From the NCBI GenBank assembly GCA_035048495.1, contig CM068544.1, positions 8,116,138 to 8,180,137 on the forward strand: DNA of 64,000 bases, read 5' to 3'. This document shows positions 34,559 to 45,947 of this stretch, one piece after another. A program made the position numbers and the translations under genes. The stretch is from Euptelea pleiosperma. Its lineage: Eukaryota > Streptophyta > Magnoliopsida > Ranunculales > Eupteleaceae. How positions within the stretch are numbered: position 1 is the stretch's first letter; the number at the start of each line of letters is the position of its first letter. The notes under the pieces were generated by a model. That model did no database searches and was not told the origin of the DNA. It saw only the letters and a program-made list of their open reading frames with translations.

Positions 34559-36507
34559 AACCCCCAACCAGCATATTGCCAATCATTGGCAATTAGTGCG
34601 AAATAAATGAGCTTAAAAGGGCTCTGCACATGCTGCACACTTTTTCAAATTAGCTCAGGGAAAACACCGTTCGTCAAATCATTGAATGGATGCAAAAACA
34701 GTTACATGCTAGCGAAGAGTTGGAAAGTTTTGGTAAGACTACAGACTGATAATCATGACCCAGAATAGTCAGACTCTGCGTGTGTGTGTGCTCAACATTC
34801 TCATCATCCGACAGTAAAGATTTCCAGATCACCTCTAAGTTTTTATGCCTTGACCTCAAATCTCACACGTTTAGCACTCAGAATAGAATCACACAAGAAG
34901 GGTTTTCTTCTTTTCTCTCAATTTATATGTGAGGAGATGTATTTAATATAAAGAGGCAAAAGATCTCACATATGTTTTATTTGAAGGAAGGACATCTTTA
35001 ACAGAAGAAGATCTCATGATTGGAATACCACTTCACTCGGGAACGTTAGATCAAACTCTATAGCTTCTCTTTCTCCAATCTCCACATTTTATGATCGTAC
35101 TATCCTAGAATCAAGTAGGACTTTCCTGGGTTGTAATGAGGCTTAGGTCAGGTGTAGAGAGATAAAGGAATACAGGATTTCAAAGATCTTGGGAGGATAT
35201 TGCCATTTTCTTGAATTTTTCCTGCGGCGTAACACCATTATCTGGTTCTTTTTCCTTTCTTCGTATTTTTCTCTTTTTCTTGATATTTCTAAGACTGCTC
35301 AATTTCTTTTCAGCTCTTCTTCATACTTTCTTTTCATATTTTGTTTTCAGCTTGAACCACTTTTCTTTCCTTTTGATTCTTCTTCTTTACTTTTCTTTTC
35401 ATGGTACACCCACATCAGTTATTCTTTATCCTTCTCAAAAGTAGGGTAGCTAGTAACACTTCGTAGCTGGACTGGGTTTTAGGTTGATGGGTTTACAAAG
35501 AAAAGGCTTTTATAGAACGGCTCAAGGGGTTTCTAGTGAAGTATAATTCAGGTGAGTAAAAAGGCTGAATGGTTCAGACAAATGGCCTACATCATTTTCT
35601 AGGGTTTGCACTATCATGTATACTGTCTTGACTGGATACAGAGAAGGTTCTGTCGTAGTAATCCAATGTTGATGTCATTCTGAGTTTTATGATCGAAGCA
35701 AAAGATAATGAGATCTCTCAACGAATATTTCGGGCAGGAAGAATAGTGAGTCATCTTGTGACTCAGAATTGTTGTATAATCCTCTGAATTGATTAAAGGT
35801 TCGAAAGCTCACTGGGTTAGGTCTCCACAATTCTTCTCATAGGATCTCTAGAATTTCCAAACTTAGGATGACTCTGATGTTGATAGTGTACAATTGTGCC
35901 AAATCTGAGTTTTTCTGAGTTTTCAAACCTGCTGTAGTCACGCCTGACTTGACTCGACACTAACTTTAAACAAAAATTGACATCCTCAATACTGACTTAA
36001 CGGAGGTTTTCAGCTAATCAAAGTCAGGGTATTTGACACATTTTTGAAATTCTAGAAAACTTTTTGGAGAACATCGGAAATCACCCCAAAAACAACATTT
36101 TTTTTTTTTATCAAAATGAAGACATGAGTTTTGGTAAATACCCACCCCCAACCAAAATATAGCACCGTCCTCGGTGCTCATGACCGGGACATAAAATGAT
36201 AACAAATCAGAGATGATGATGCAAAGATTCAGGAAGGATGTTACCAAGTCGGCAGAAACTCGACAGTGTGTGGTACCTGATGATCGGAAGAATGAATGTA
36301 CCTGCATTTCCAGAGATATAACAGTAATAACAAATGCATGAGACTCATGTACTCTAGGAATACCTGAATTGCCTTTCCGAAAGCGCTAAGTTTTACGTCT
36401 TCAGCCAGACATGATGGGGGTATATCAAGTACCCCCAACCAGGATAAAACTCATGGAGACTGAGTGAATCTGCAGTCTTCCCGACACCTAAGGTGGAACG
36501 GAGACAA
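34559..36507 (-). other. Non-coding 3' part of the Gypsy internal region
   Basis: It lies between the ORF and the polypurine tract of the minus-strand element. No RT, RNase H or integrase motifs are visible in any frame. A T-rich segment is found at 35,200-35,450. Confidence 0.6.
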
Positions 36508-38253
36508 CTATCCTATCCCTTGTCTAGGTATACCTGTGTAGAACAGGTCTTTCTCAGTGTAGACTGAGAGAAGGGCATTGAGCTCTCTAAGCAGACCCGC
36601 AAAAACATTTAGTTCAGCGGGGAGGGATAGAAGCTTCTCAGTAAAGACTGAGAGGGGAGTAGTAGTGGGTTCTCTGACCGTGGTTAGCAGAGCCGCAAAC
36701 TCATTGAGTTTTGCGGGAATGTATCTGAATGGAGCAGACTCTTGCAGATCAGTAATACCAGAAATGTTGGACTCCGAAATGAAGTCAGACTCACAGTGTT
36801 CATGACACTTGGATAATATATCTTCGGGAGAGTCCTGAGTTAGACTCTCTACGGCACACGGGTCATCGAAAATATCGACGTAGGGTGACGGATGAAAACT
36901 GTTGACCTCTTTCTCGATGTTTCCTAATGTGGTAGGGATGTTCCAATCCCTACACTCAATATGTCCCTCCTCGGTGGGGATCGGTAGGTCCAGGACAGCG
37001 GGATGCCCATTTTCTAGACATGGCTCATCAGTAGGAATGTCTGCATTCAGAGCAGAGAGAGAATTATCAGAGATAGAGGTGGGACTAAGTTCCTCTGTGC
37101 TCAGTCCAGAAGTTGGTGCTGTTAAGGGCACCAAAGATTGAGACTCGGGTTCATCACAATTGTTGCACAATCCAAGGGAGGTGGGGAGGAACGGTAGATC
37201 TATGACAGCAGGGATCCTACGATCGAGACAAAACTCAGTGTCATGATGATCATCTTCAGGGTCCAGGTTAGAAGCAGCAGTGGGAGAGTGAGAAATAGGT
37301 TGCTCTGAGGTAGGTTCAGGATGTGGTGCTTTTAAAGGCACCGAAGAAGGAAACACTGGCTCCTCAATAGTCTGGCTCGATCTAGGGGTGAGTACGACTT
37401 CTATTTCTTCCTCACAATGGTGGTATTGGGTCCAATTGTGCGGCTCCTCATTATAGACAGTGGCCATATCATTCTCCGCAGGATAGGCTATTGGTGGACT
37501 AGTGAAGTTGACTTCCTCTCTCTCTTTTTCTAATTGAACTAGACGTTGCTCAAAGCTCTCCATAGATTGCTGTTGTTGGTGCTCTAGCTGGGCAATGTAC
37601 TTAGAGAGAAGGTCCTCTAGACCGGGTGTAGTAGCCAATGGAGGTGGTTCAGCCAAGGGGAGCTGAGGTGCTAACTCTTGATTGTAGTCCGACTGGGTAT
37701 GAAAGTTGTAAGGTAAAGTGGAGTCTGGGACTAGTTGCTGATTCTGAAAATCCTGAGGGGCCCACTGTTGATCAGAATAGTCATTCTGTGGATATGACGG
37801 GTACTGGGATTGCGAGTATTGCCAGTCATACTCTCCATTGGGTTGATGGAACCCAGAAGGATAATTATCCTGCGGCAGTTGCTGCGAGAGGGTAGACTGT
37901 TCCCAACCAAAGTTATGGTGACTCCTATTATCCGGATAATAAGTGTTGTCATAGGAGGTATGCATTGGAGATGGAAAGGTACAGACATCTTGCTGGATAG
38001 GAGGGTAATATCCTACAGACTGGGAATGGTACACTGGTTGCTGGACTGCGGCACGAAGGGCAGAGACTGAATTTTTAAGCTCTTGGAGTACAGAATTGTA
38101 CTCCGGATCTCGGTGATTATCATACTCTGTAGAAGTGTGCGCGACTGGAGTATCATGATGATACGCAGAATTGTCATACCATTGTTGAGAGTGATCACCT
38201 CGATTCTCACAGAAACTGTAGTAGGTCTCATACAGAGGCCGTTCATCTGCCAT
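36508..38253 (-). CDS. Gypsy internal ORF, 581 aa, Gln/Tyr-rich, gag-linker-like
   Basis: This is the only long ORF of the Tat-like element, intact from ATG (38,253) to stop. Residues 1-200 are rich in Tyr, Gln, Asn and His (DNTYYPDNRSHHNFGWEQ). At about residues 210-250 is a predicted coiled coil (GLEDLLSKYIAQLEHQQQQ, SFEQRLVQLEKERE). The remainder is acidic and Pro/Ser-rich, with a repeated pattern near the C-terminus (ALLTTVRE..LSVFTEKLL and LLRELNALLSVYTEKDL). The NxGW plus LEDLL..I..LE pattern recalls the linker between gag and protease in Tat/Athila polyproteins. There is no CCHC zinc knuckle, no DTG protease and no RT. It might be a gag-derived or accessory protein used by a non-autonomous element whose other functions come in trans. 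Function is unproven. Confidence 0.6.
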   Translation of the reverse strand: MADERPLYETYYSFCENRGDHSQQWYDNSAYHHDTPVAHTSTEYDNHRDPEYNSVLQELKNSVSALRAAVQQPVYHSQSVGYYPPIQQDVCTFPSPMHTSYDNTYYPDNRSHHNFGWEQSTLSQQLPQDNYPSGFHQPNGEYDWQYSQSQYPSYPQNDYSDQQWAPQDFQNQQLVPDSTLPYNFHTQSDYNQELAPQLPLAEPPPLATTPGLEDLLSKYIAQLEHQQQQSMESFEQRLVQLEKEREEVNFTSPPIAYPAENDMATVYNEEPHNWTQYHHCEEEIEVVLTPRSSQTIEEPVFPSSVPLKAPHPEPTSEQPISHSPTAASNLDPEDDHHDTEFCLDRRIPAVIDLPFLPTSLGLCNNCDEPESQSLVPLTAPTSGLSTEELSPTSISDNSLSALNADIPTDEPCLENGHPAVLDLPIPTEEGHIECRDWNIPTTLGNIEKEVNSFHPSPYVDIFDDPCAVESLTQDSPEDILSKCHEHCESDFISESNISGITDLQESAPFRYIPAKLNEFAALLTTVREPTTTPLSVFTEKLLSLPAELNVFAGLLRELNALLSVYTEKDLFYTGIPRQGIG

Positions 38254-40029
38254 TAGAGGCGATGGAGGGGTGCGGTGGACTAACTCTCAGATCGAGTCAG
38301 TAAAAGGTGAGGACAGGTCCAACTGGGCTTCTACTTGAAAAAGCAAGCCCAAGATTTGGCAAAAAGTTGCCAAAAGGAGATACTGGAGTGGTGATTCTAA
38401 ATGATGCACACCAAGCACAGATAATCCTATTCTAAACAATCAGGATATATTTTAGGCATTATCTTGTTAGTTTTGGGGTTAGAGTAGATTATGACAGTGG
38501 GCGGACCACTGGTTTATCTTTTAGCCGCCGGACTAACTGTATGCACTCAGAGGTTCTCACCAGGCTACACTCTTCAGAGCGAATCCTTTAGTACTAACTC
38601 TAGTCAACAACAAGGCAATCCGAAGCCTAGACAGACGTGCGGCACAATGGCTGTCTTAAGTACGTCCCAGACTAACCGGATTGGTCATGTGTATAAGAAG
38701 AGTGTTCCCTCGGGTTAAGCTAGGGTTGATGCGTGTTCCTAGTCCACACGTAACTAACCGCCGAATAATCCAAGATGCCACGTCGAGCTCAGTGTACTTG
38801 AGTAGCAGGGACTTATGGGTGTGTTAGACAACAGGGACCCGCGCTCGTGGTCTTATTTTGATTGGATGTTAAGCGGGTTCGCTTTGCGTGGATTTTTCCT
38901 CGAACACCGGGCTAATTGGCTCTACTTCTTGATTCTTTTTAATTAAATGGAGCCTTGGGATCAAATCAGTTGGAATGATGAGGTGGGTGATGAAATCCCA
39001 CCAGTTTCAATTTGGAGCTGGGTCTGCTCTCTTAGAGTTGATTAATTAACGGCCACGTCACGCAAGTCGAATAAGTTGTTGCTAGAAAATAAATAGACAT
39101 GCGGCAATGATTCACCCAAATTACTCTGTATCGCACTCAAGGCGAGGATAGGGACTTACCTCCCGTGGGCCACGCCACGGGGTCTCCTCCGTGGGTTAGG
39201 GAGGGGTATCCTAATGGGCTTGGGCCCGACTCCACCTCTTTGAGCTTTCTCTCCCTACCCACACTGGATCGTATTCCTGCAGAAACAGTTAGATCGCATG
39301 GTCGAGGTATTTGGGATTCTATTTGGAAGATCCTTGCCTTTTTAGGGTTCACTGAACAAGCACTAGATTTAGGCAAGTTTTTGAATTAGTTTCCAAATTC
39401 GAGATGGGTTAAAATTTAGGAATTCCCAGATTGGAAAATACCTAGATTGAAAAGTTTCCCGAACGGTGGAGATCTTCCAAGAAAGATTTGATTGCGAGAT
39501 CCCTTATAATTTTGGGAAATTCCCCAAAATTGAAATTCTGCTAGATTTGGGGTGTTTCCTTTTGCAGACTTTTCCAAATTCGGAAGATTTCTAAAGATAG
39601 AAATTCTTCTAAAGAGGAAACTTCTAAGAGGGGAAACCCTAATTAAGCAAAGTTTCAAGATTTTGGAATCTTTCCAAAAATCGCAAATCCTTGATTGGTG
39701 ATTTCTAAAAATCTACAGAATATAAAACCCTAATTTTTTTGAATTTTGATTTTTTAATTTTTTTGGTAATTTCCACTTAATCTAGGGTTTCTAAAAAAAC
39801 CCTAGAACAAGATCTAGTAGTTATATGGAAAGCAGGAAAATTCCTAAATTATTACAAATTGCACTCGGCCTTCCGAGGCATTAAAAATAGTAATTTAAAA
39901 ACTGCTAAAAATCAACAAAAACAAAAAATAGAAAGTTTCCCGAAAAGGTCGGGCTGGCCAAATTGAGCAGCTTTTCGTTTCAGCAACTTTCCAATTCCAT
40001 CTTTACGTCCTTTTTCGCACTCCCGAACA
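38254..40029 (-). other. Leader of the Gypsy element between PBS and ORF
   Basis: About 1.8 kb of untranslated-looking DNA on the minus strand. Short frames only. A long leader is usual in Tat/Ogre-type elements. Confidence 0.5.
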
Positions 40030-40049
40030 CCCGAGCGGCAGCGGCGCCA
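40030..40049 (-). other. Primer-binding site of the Tat-like element
   Basis: The minus strand reads TGGCGCCGCTGCCGCTCGGG two bases after the LTR end (CTACTTTCA). TGGCGCCG is the common start of Tat/Athila primer sites. The left copy (32,295-32,305) keeps only TGGCGCCGCTG before the junction. Confidence 0.8.
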
Positions 40050-40051
40050 TT

Positions 40052-41715
40052 TGAAAGTAGGATTTTCCGCGTCGTTGGTTACGGAAACCCTAGAATCAAC
40101 AAGATTTGTAATTTGATCCGAGTTTTAATCCTGCAAAATATTGGATATTGTATAGGGATTTGTGCCGGATGTCGATCCGCACTCGGGATTAGTCAGATTA
40201 GCGCGATAATGAACATAAAATGACGGGAAATTTGCAGAGAATGGACATAATATTATTCAAATCAACTTCATTCAATCGAACATGTCTCTTACAATCAAGT
40301 AAAAACAACTAAATTATAAAGCATAAAGAAAAGAATAAACTAGAGGGAGAAGGAGAGAACTAGAGAGAGAAAGTAGAGAAATCTAGAGAAAGAAAGTAGA
40401 GAGGAGATTGTAGAGATAGAGAGAGAGAGAGAGAGAAAGAGAATATGCTAAAGACTAGAGAGAGAAAATAATGTGGAGAGAGAAAGATCAAATAAGTCTA
40501 TCCTAGAGAGAGAAACTAAAGGAGGAGAGTGAAAGTGAGAGAATTACCTCAAATACCTACGAAATGATGATCAGAGATCGGCCCTTTATGGGAGTGGATT
40601 GGCTCAGGTATGAGGCGCCGATTAAATTCCTCCAATGGAACTTGCAACGATTAGAGGCTTGGGCCGTTTGGAGTCCGTTGGAGGAGGTATCGTGGGCAAT
40701 ATGAAGTGGTGATGACCGATCGATGAGAAGCATGGTGAGATGAGTGCTGGTACGTTACAGGGTGAGGGACTGGCCTCATAGTTGCAGGCGTCAAGGAGAG
40801 GAGCAGGCAGTGGTCAGGCACCTTGGCGAAGACGTGTTTGCGGAGGGGATGAGGTTGACTCACCGTGAAGGAGATCCGGTGGTTCTTCTCCTTGCAGACC
40901 TGCCGGAGTTGCAGGTCTGCCCGAAATAATGGTGCCCCGACGTCATTGAAAGCTACAGAAGTAGCACTTGGAGGATCATCACCGTGGGGATGGCGATGTT
41001 GCAAATCTGGGCGGAAAATGGCTGGACGTGGTGCTGGCTTTTCTTGTAGAGAATGGAGGCGCTGGCACCTACTGCTCCTTTGGGAGAGTTGAGAGATAGG
41101 GATGAGAGGTTGTAGGTGATTCGGTGGAGCGTGGGATGAGGATAGACTGTCGGAGAGCTAGATGGCCGGAGAAGGAGAACCAGTCTAGCAAGGACGGTGG
41201 TTGCTTGCTGGACTGTTGGTGGTTGTGCAGGTTTTCACGGTGATGTGAAGTTGCAGACCTGCCGGAGTTGCAGGTCTGCTCGAAACAGTGGTGGACGGAA
41301 TCGTTGATGGAGGGGACACCGCTGGTTTTTGGAAGAAGACGCCGGAGTTGCAGGCTGCAACTCCGGTCAAAGATGAGTGGAGAGTTGCAGGAGGTGCTAC
41401 GCTGCTACCTCACGAATCAGAGAGAGGAATAGATGAAGAAGAAAGGAGGGAGACAGAGAAGATGGAGGTGGTCCAAGAGGAGCTCGCCGGAGAAGACGAA
41501 CCAGTCCGGCGAGCTTTAAGATGAAGAAGAAGTAGAAGAAAAGAAAAAGAAACGGCCACTGGTGGAGGGAGAACGTGGGGGGGATTGAAAGGGGGGAAGA
41601 GAGAAAAGATAGGAGGGGGATTAGGGTTCGAACGAACCCCTATCCTTCTCCTTTTAAAGCTTCCCTATTTCCTTTAATGGAAATAGGGGATTTTTGAAAA
41701 ACAAAAAAAAATTAT
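40052..41715 (-). repeat. Minus-strand 5' LTR copy, 5'-truncated
   Basis: It is adjacent to the PBS. 40,052-41,313 is the near-identical inverse of 31,034-32,292. It continues through a GC-rich domain and stops at the centre of the palindrome at 41,616-41,816. The LTR start with the tRNA-like module is absent. Confidence 0.75.
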
Positions 41716-41816
41716 TTTTCTTATTTTTTTATTTTCAAAAATCCCCTATTTCCATTAAAGGAAATAGGGAAGCTTTAAAAGGAGAAGGATAGGGGTTCGT
41801 TCGAACCCTAATCCCT
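41616..41816. repeat. Perfect or near-perfect hairpin, 85-bp arms
   Basis: The left arm (41,616-41,700, with TTCGAACGAACCCC and CCTATTTCC) and right arm (41,732-41,816) are inverse copies separated by a 31-bp AT-rich spacer. It marks the head-to-head fusion of two LTR fragments. Confidence 0.9.
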
Positions 41817-43079
41817 CTCCCCTCTTCTCATCTCCTTCCCCTAATCTTCTGCCCACGTTTTCGCCTTCTTCTTTCTTCTCTTTTCTTCTTTTTTCTTCTT
41901 TTCTTCTTCTTCTTCCTCCTCCATCTTCGCCGGAGTTGCAGGCAGCAACTCCGGCCATCTGGTCCTCGTTCTCCTCCTCCTCCTTCTTCTTCTTCTTCTT
42001 CTTCTTCTTCTTCTTCTTCTTCTTCTTCTTTTTCTTCTTCTCATTTTTTTTTTATTTTTTATTTTCGTTTTTCCGTTTTCTACCGGAGTTGCAGCCTGCA
42101 ACTCCGGCCGGCAGCGTCCTCCACGACATCTACTAAGACCTGCAACACGGAGTTGCAGGTCTGACCTTGCCATCCTCTTGCAACGGAGCAGCAGCCTCCA
42201 CTACGCCCCCACGTTTGGCTGATAGCCGCTACCCACTCCAAACCCGTGGATCACAGCCCCTTTTCCCTTCTCTCCTCTACTCTTCTCCACTGCTCCCTCT
42301 CCAAGAAACCCACTCATCACCGTTTCTTTAAAAGAAACCAAAAGAAACAAGGGAGAAGAGGAAACAATTGCTGCCAATCTGCACGGCCTGCAAGCTGCAC
42401 GGCCTGCTACTCCTTGCAAGCCGTGATCCTTGTGCCACGCTGCCACCACCATCTGACCCACCACCGGCTTCATCATCCTCCTTGCAGCTGCCACTATGCC
42501 GCCTCCATCAACTGTTGCACACCAACGATCAGCTCTCCTCCTATGCCACCTCCATCCACTGTTGCACACCAAGCTGCACTACTCCTTTAACTGGTCAACC
42601 ATCTTCTCCAGCCTATGCTCTCATCTCAGAACGCACCATGCATTTCACCTCCACCCGCACCAGCGTCTTCTCCTCATTGGTAGTTTAATTTTACTTGTTT
42701 TTCTAGTTTTAATTCAAGATTTGTTTTCTAGATTAGTGTTTACTTTTGTTTAATTAATTTTTGTAAATCACTTTTGATCCATTAATTAAGTTAGTTTAAT
42801 GCTCTTTATTTGTTTCAATTAATGCCATTTAGTCCATTATGATTTCAATCAAAAAGAAAAAAATACTCACCACTCCATCAACATTGAGCAGCATTTTCTA
42901 ATAAAAAAAATCATCATTTCATGTTCCTTACTGCGTATTCTCTAAATCCCGAGTGCGGATCGACATCCGACACGAATCCCTATACAAAATCTTTGAATTT
43001 TACAGGATAATCGGATTAATTATAAATATTGTTGAAGTTAGGGTTTCCGATCCAACGACGCGGAAATATCCTACTTTCA
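41716..43079 (+). repeat. Plus-strand 3' LTR copy, 5'-truncated
   Basis: It ends CTACTTTCA directly before TSD GTCAT. It contains a long CTT microsatellite (about 41,983-42,040) and a terminal module (42,940-43,068). It is the inverse of 32,309-33,610. Confidence 0.75.
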
Positions 43080-43084
43080 GTCAT

Positions 43085-43464
43085 GATGTAACAAGGTATA
43101 CCTGAGATCTTTTCATTTGCGGAAGCGGCATTTTTGGTAGTCACCACTGCCATCTGAGCCCACTAACCATATGGATGTTTAGCCCACCCCTTAATAGACA
43201 TTCATACAAAAAATCAGCTTGTTTAATGATTTTTAGCCGTTGGTTTTAGTACTCAAAAAATGGTTGCATTCAACGGCTATAAGAACGCCTTAAAAAGTGT
43301 TAAAATCTAATGGTTATAGATTACCAATCAAGATGATTTTTGGACTGTATATCCACCAAGGGATGGGATAAACATTCGTACGGTCAGTGGGCCCAGATGG
43401 CAGAGGTGACTACTAAAAATGCCACTTCTGCAAATGAATAGTTTCAGGCATACCTTGTTACATC
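43085..43464. mobile_element. Fold-back MITE, full copy, 380 bp
   Basis: The termini are GATGTAACAAGGTATACCTGA and its imperfect inverse ending ACCTTGTTACATC. The arms continue through CATTTGC, GGCATTTTTGGTAGTCACC and ATATGGATGTTTAGCCCACCCC. It begins directly after the TSD of the Gypsy element, so the Gypsy inserted at or next to the MITE end. Confidence 0.82.
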
Positions 43465-43636
43465 TTTTTCCAAATTTTATTAAGTGTTGTAAGGGGGATT
43501 AGACAATGCAGATGTGTCATTGAGCAATTCTGCTCATCAGCGTTGATGAGAAAAATCAGACTCAACTCACTACACCGTCTTGATGCAACTTGACACCTAA
43601 GGCGAAAGCTCCATATAAGGCCCTTTTTTATATTTA

Positions 43637-45760
43637 AATTGGAAAAAACATAGTATTTTTTTCAATTTGCCTTATTGGAGAACCCTCAAACTGCGCCACA
43701 ATTTGGATGTCATGCACATAGAGAAAAATGTATGTGATAATATTTTGGGGACGTTGATGAACATTGATGGTAAGACGAAGGGCAACGTTAAGGCTCGACT
43801 TGATTTGCAAGCCATGGGTATAAGGCATCAATTACACATGAAGCATGATGGTAATTCCTATAAAATGTCCCCTGCATGTTACACAATGTCCGTGGCTGAG
43901 AAAAGGAATTTCTACGAATTCCTAGCTTCAGTGAAGTTTCCTGACGGCTACGTCTCAAACATATCTCGATGTGTGAACATTAGAGAATGTCGTATTGCAG
44001 GCATGAAGAGTCATGATTGTCATGTATTTTTACAATGATTACTCCCACTTGCAATACGTGGATCCTTAAGCGATGATGTATGTGAGGCATTAATTGAGCT
44101 TAGCCATTTCTTTAAGGAGTTGTGTTCAAGAACACTGACGAAAGATGTCTTGAAGCGGCTTGAAAGTCAAATTGTTGTAACACTTTGTAAGCTAGAAAGG
44201 ATATTCCCACCATCATTCTTTGATATTATGGTGCACTTGCCTATTCATCTCGCGAGGGAGGCAATTCTTGGTGGACCAGTGCAATATCGATGGATGTATC
44301 CAATGGAAAGGTAGAGTATATTCTCATTCTTAATGTTAATTATGCGTTTAGTGAAGAATTAAATTTTATCACTCTTTTGTTTATCATCTTGAATTTGTAT
44401 CTCATTAGGTACTTGTATACGTTGAAGTGCTATGTGAGCAACAAAGCTTGTCCAGAAGGGTCAATCGCGGAAGGTTACATTGCCACAGAATGCCTAACGT
44501 TCTGCTCGACGTACTTGAATAGGGTTGAGACTAAATTCAACAGAGTAGAAAGAAATTATGATGGAAGTAAAGGACAAATGCATCGAGGGCTGCCTATTTT
44601 TTCACAGAATTGTCGTGCACTTGGGAAAGGAGAATATGGATATATTGATGACATGGCTTGGGAGCAAGCTCGTATTTACGTATTGAAAAATTGCGATGAA
44701 GTTTTGTCATTTCTCACGTATGGCAATTATCCTAGTGTTCTTCAATTGTCCAATTTATCTCTCTTGTTATATTGCATTGTGATTACAAGTGTATATTTTT
44801 GTATAGTGAACACAAGGAAGAGATAGAGAAAGAGAGCCCAAGGGATGTAGTAAAGAGGCATGAAGAGAAGTTCGCTAAATGGTTTGAAGACCGTGTAAGT
44901 TTCATACATCATAAATCTTTTTGCACTACATGTTGGCACCATAATACTATATTTATTTCATTCACATATATGAACAGGTTACACAATTGTACATTAATCA
45001 AGAGAATACACAAGTCAATAAGCGACTTCTAGATATTACACGAGGTCTTGACAGAAGAGTGACATGATATAAGGGTTGCATCATTAATGGTCTGCGATTT
45101 CATACAAAAAATCGTGAGATGTATCGAAAAACTCAGAATAGTGGCGTGGTCGTAAAGGGAGATGACGAAATAGAAAACAAAGATTACTACGGTATCCTGA
45201 CAGACATAATTCAATTAGATTATTTTGGGGGCAATAATGTTTTTCTATTTAAGTGTGATTGGTGGGACGTCGGCAATGAAGGTAGAGGAATCCAAACAGA
45301 TAAACACAACTATACCAGTGTCAATGTCACAAAGAAATGGAATACTAGCAAGCCATTTGTGTTAGCTTCTCAAGCAGAACAAGTTTTTTATGTCAAAGAC
45401 CCCAAGTTAGGCAGTAATTGGCAGGTTGTGGTGAAGACACAAGCTCGAAACTTGTACAATGTACCAGAAGATGAAGATGAAGAGTCGAATGGTAATGACG
45501 AGCCATACCAACAAAACGAGTCTCATGGTGTAGCAAACACATTGGGGGTTAGTGATGATGACTTTGTGGCGTGGCAAAGGGATGATATTCCTCCAATACC
45601 TATTGATGGAAATCTTGTAATGCTGGATGAAAGGGAATATGGGGATGTTGACACATTCATTAATGATGAAAGTGAGGATGATTGTACTTTCGTTGATTAT
45701 GATACTAAAGAAGATGAAATGAACACTGATGATCACAGTGAGACTAATAGCTTGATGTAA
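43637..45760 (+). pseudogene. CACTA TNP2-like transposase, C-terminal half, with stops
   Basis: Four exons: 43,637-44,310, 44,409-44,717, 44,807-44,894 and 44,978-45,760, all with GT-AG borders and compatible phases. It starts in the middle of the TNP2 homology (SIFFNLPYWRTL, LRHNLDVMHIEKNVCDNIL). It continues with the DUF4218 region (ELSHFFKELCSRTL, LERIFPPSFFDIMVHLPIHL, GGPVQYRWMYPMER, ACPEGSIAEGYIATE) and ends with a DUF4216 region (VVVKGDDEIENKDYYGIL, VFLFKCDWWDV) and an acidic tail. In-frame TGA codons at 44,036 and 45,065 break it. The N-terminal transposase part is absent from the CACTA on either side of the Gypsy insertion. In an intact element the protein would act as the DNA-cutting transposase on TIRs. 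Confidence 0.88.
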
Positions 45761-45947
45761 TTTGTATGACATGTTCCTTATCATTTTGTTTGAATGAAAG
45801 CTCATATTTCATTTTACGTATCTATATATGTGCTTGATGTGTATATGTGTACTTATAACATATATTGTTATCATTTTGTATGAATGAAAGTTTATATTTA
45901 ATGCAAACAATAATAGAATGCGAAGTGTTGCATGATAGACTATAGAC

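Larger units (their letters stand above)
29431..43079. mobile_element. Tat/Athila-like Gypsy LTR retrotransposon, 13.65 kb, internally inverted, TSD GTCAT
   Basis: The outer ends are TGATATTCGC (29,431) and CTACTTTCA (43,079). GTCAT lies outside both (29,426-29,430 and 43,080-43,084). From the left: a plus-strand LTR (29,431-32,292); a short PBS start (TGGCGCCGCTG, 32,295-32,305); a minus-strand 3' LTR (34,558 back to about 32,309); the minus-strand internal region with one ORF (36,508-38,253); the minus-strand PBS (40,030-40,049); a 5'-truncated minus-strand LTR (41,715 back to 40,052); and a 5'-truncated plus-strand LTR (41,716-43,079). The TGGCGCCG primer site is typical of Tat/Athila elements. 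No RT, RNase H or integrase is present, so it is non-autonomous. Confidence 0.85.

Noticed and set aside
36508..38253. Host gene encoding a Gln-rich transcription factor
   Set aside because: It lies between the PBS and polypurine tract of a Gypsy element on the same strand, is intronless, and has a gag-linker-like pattern.
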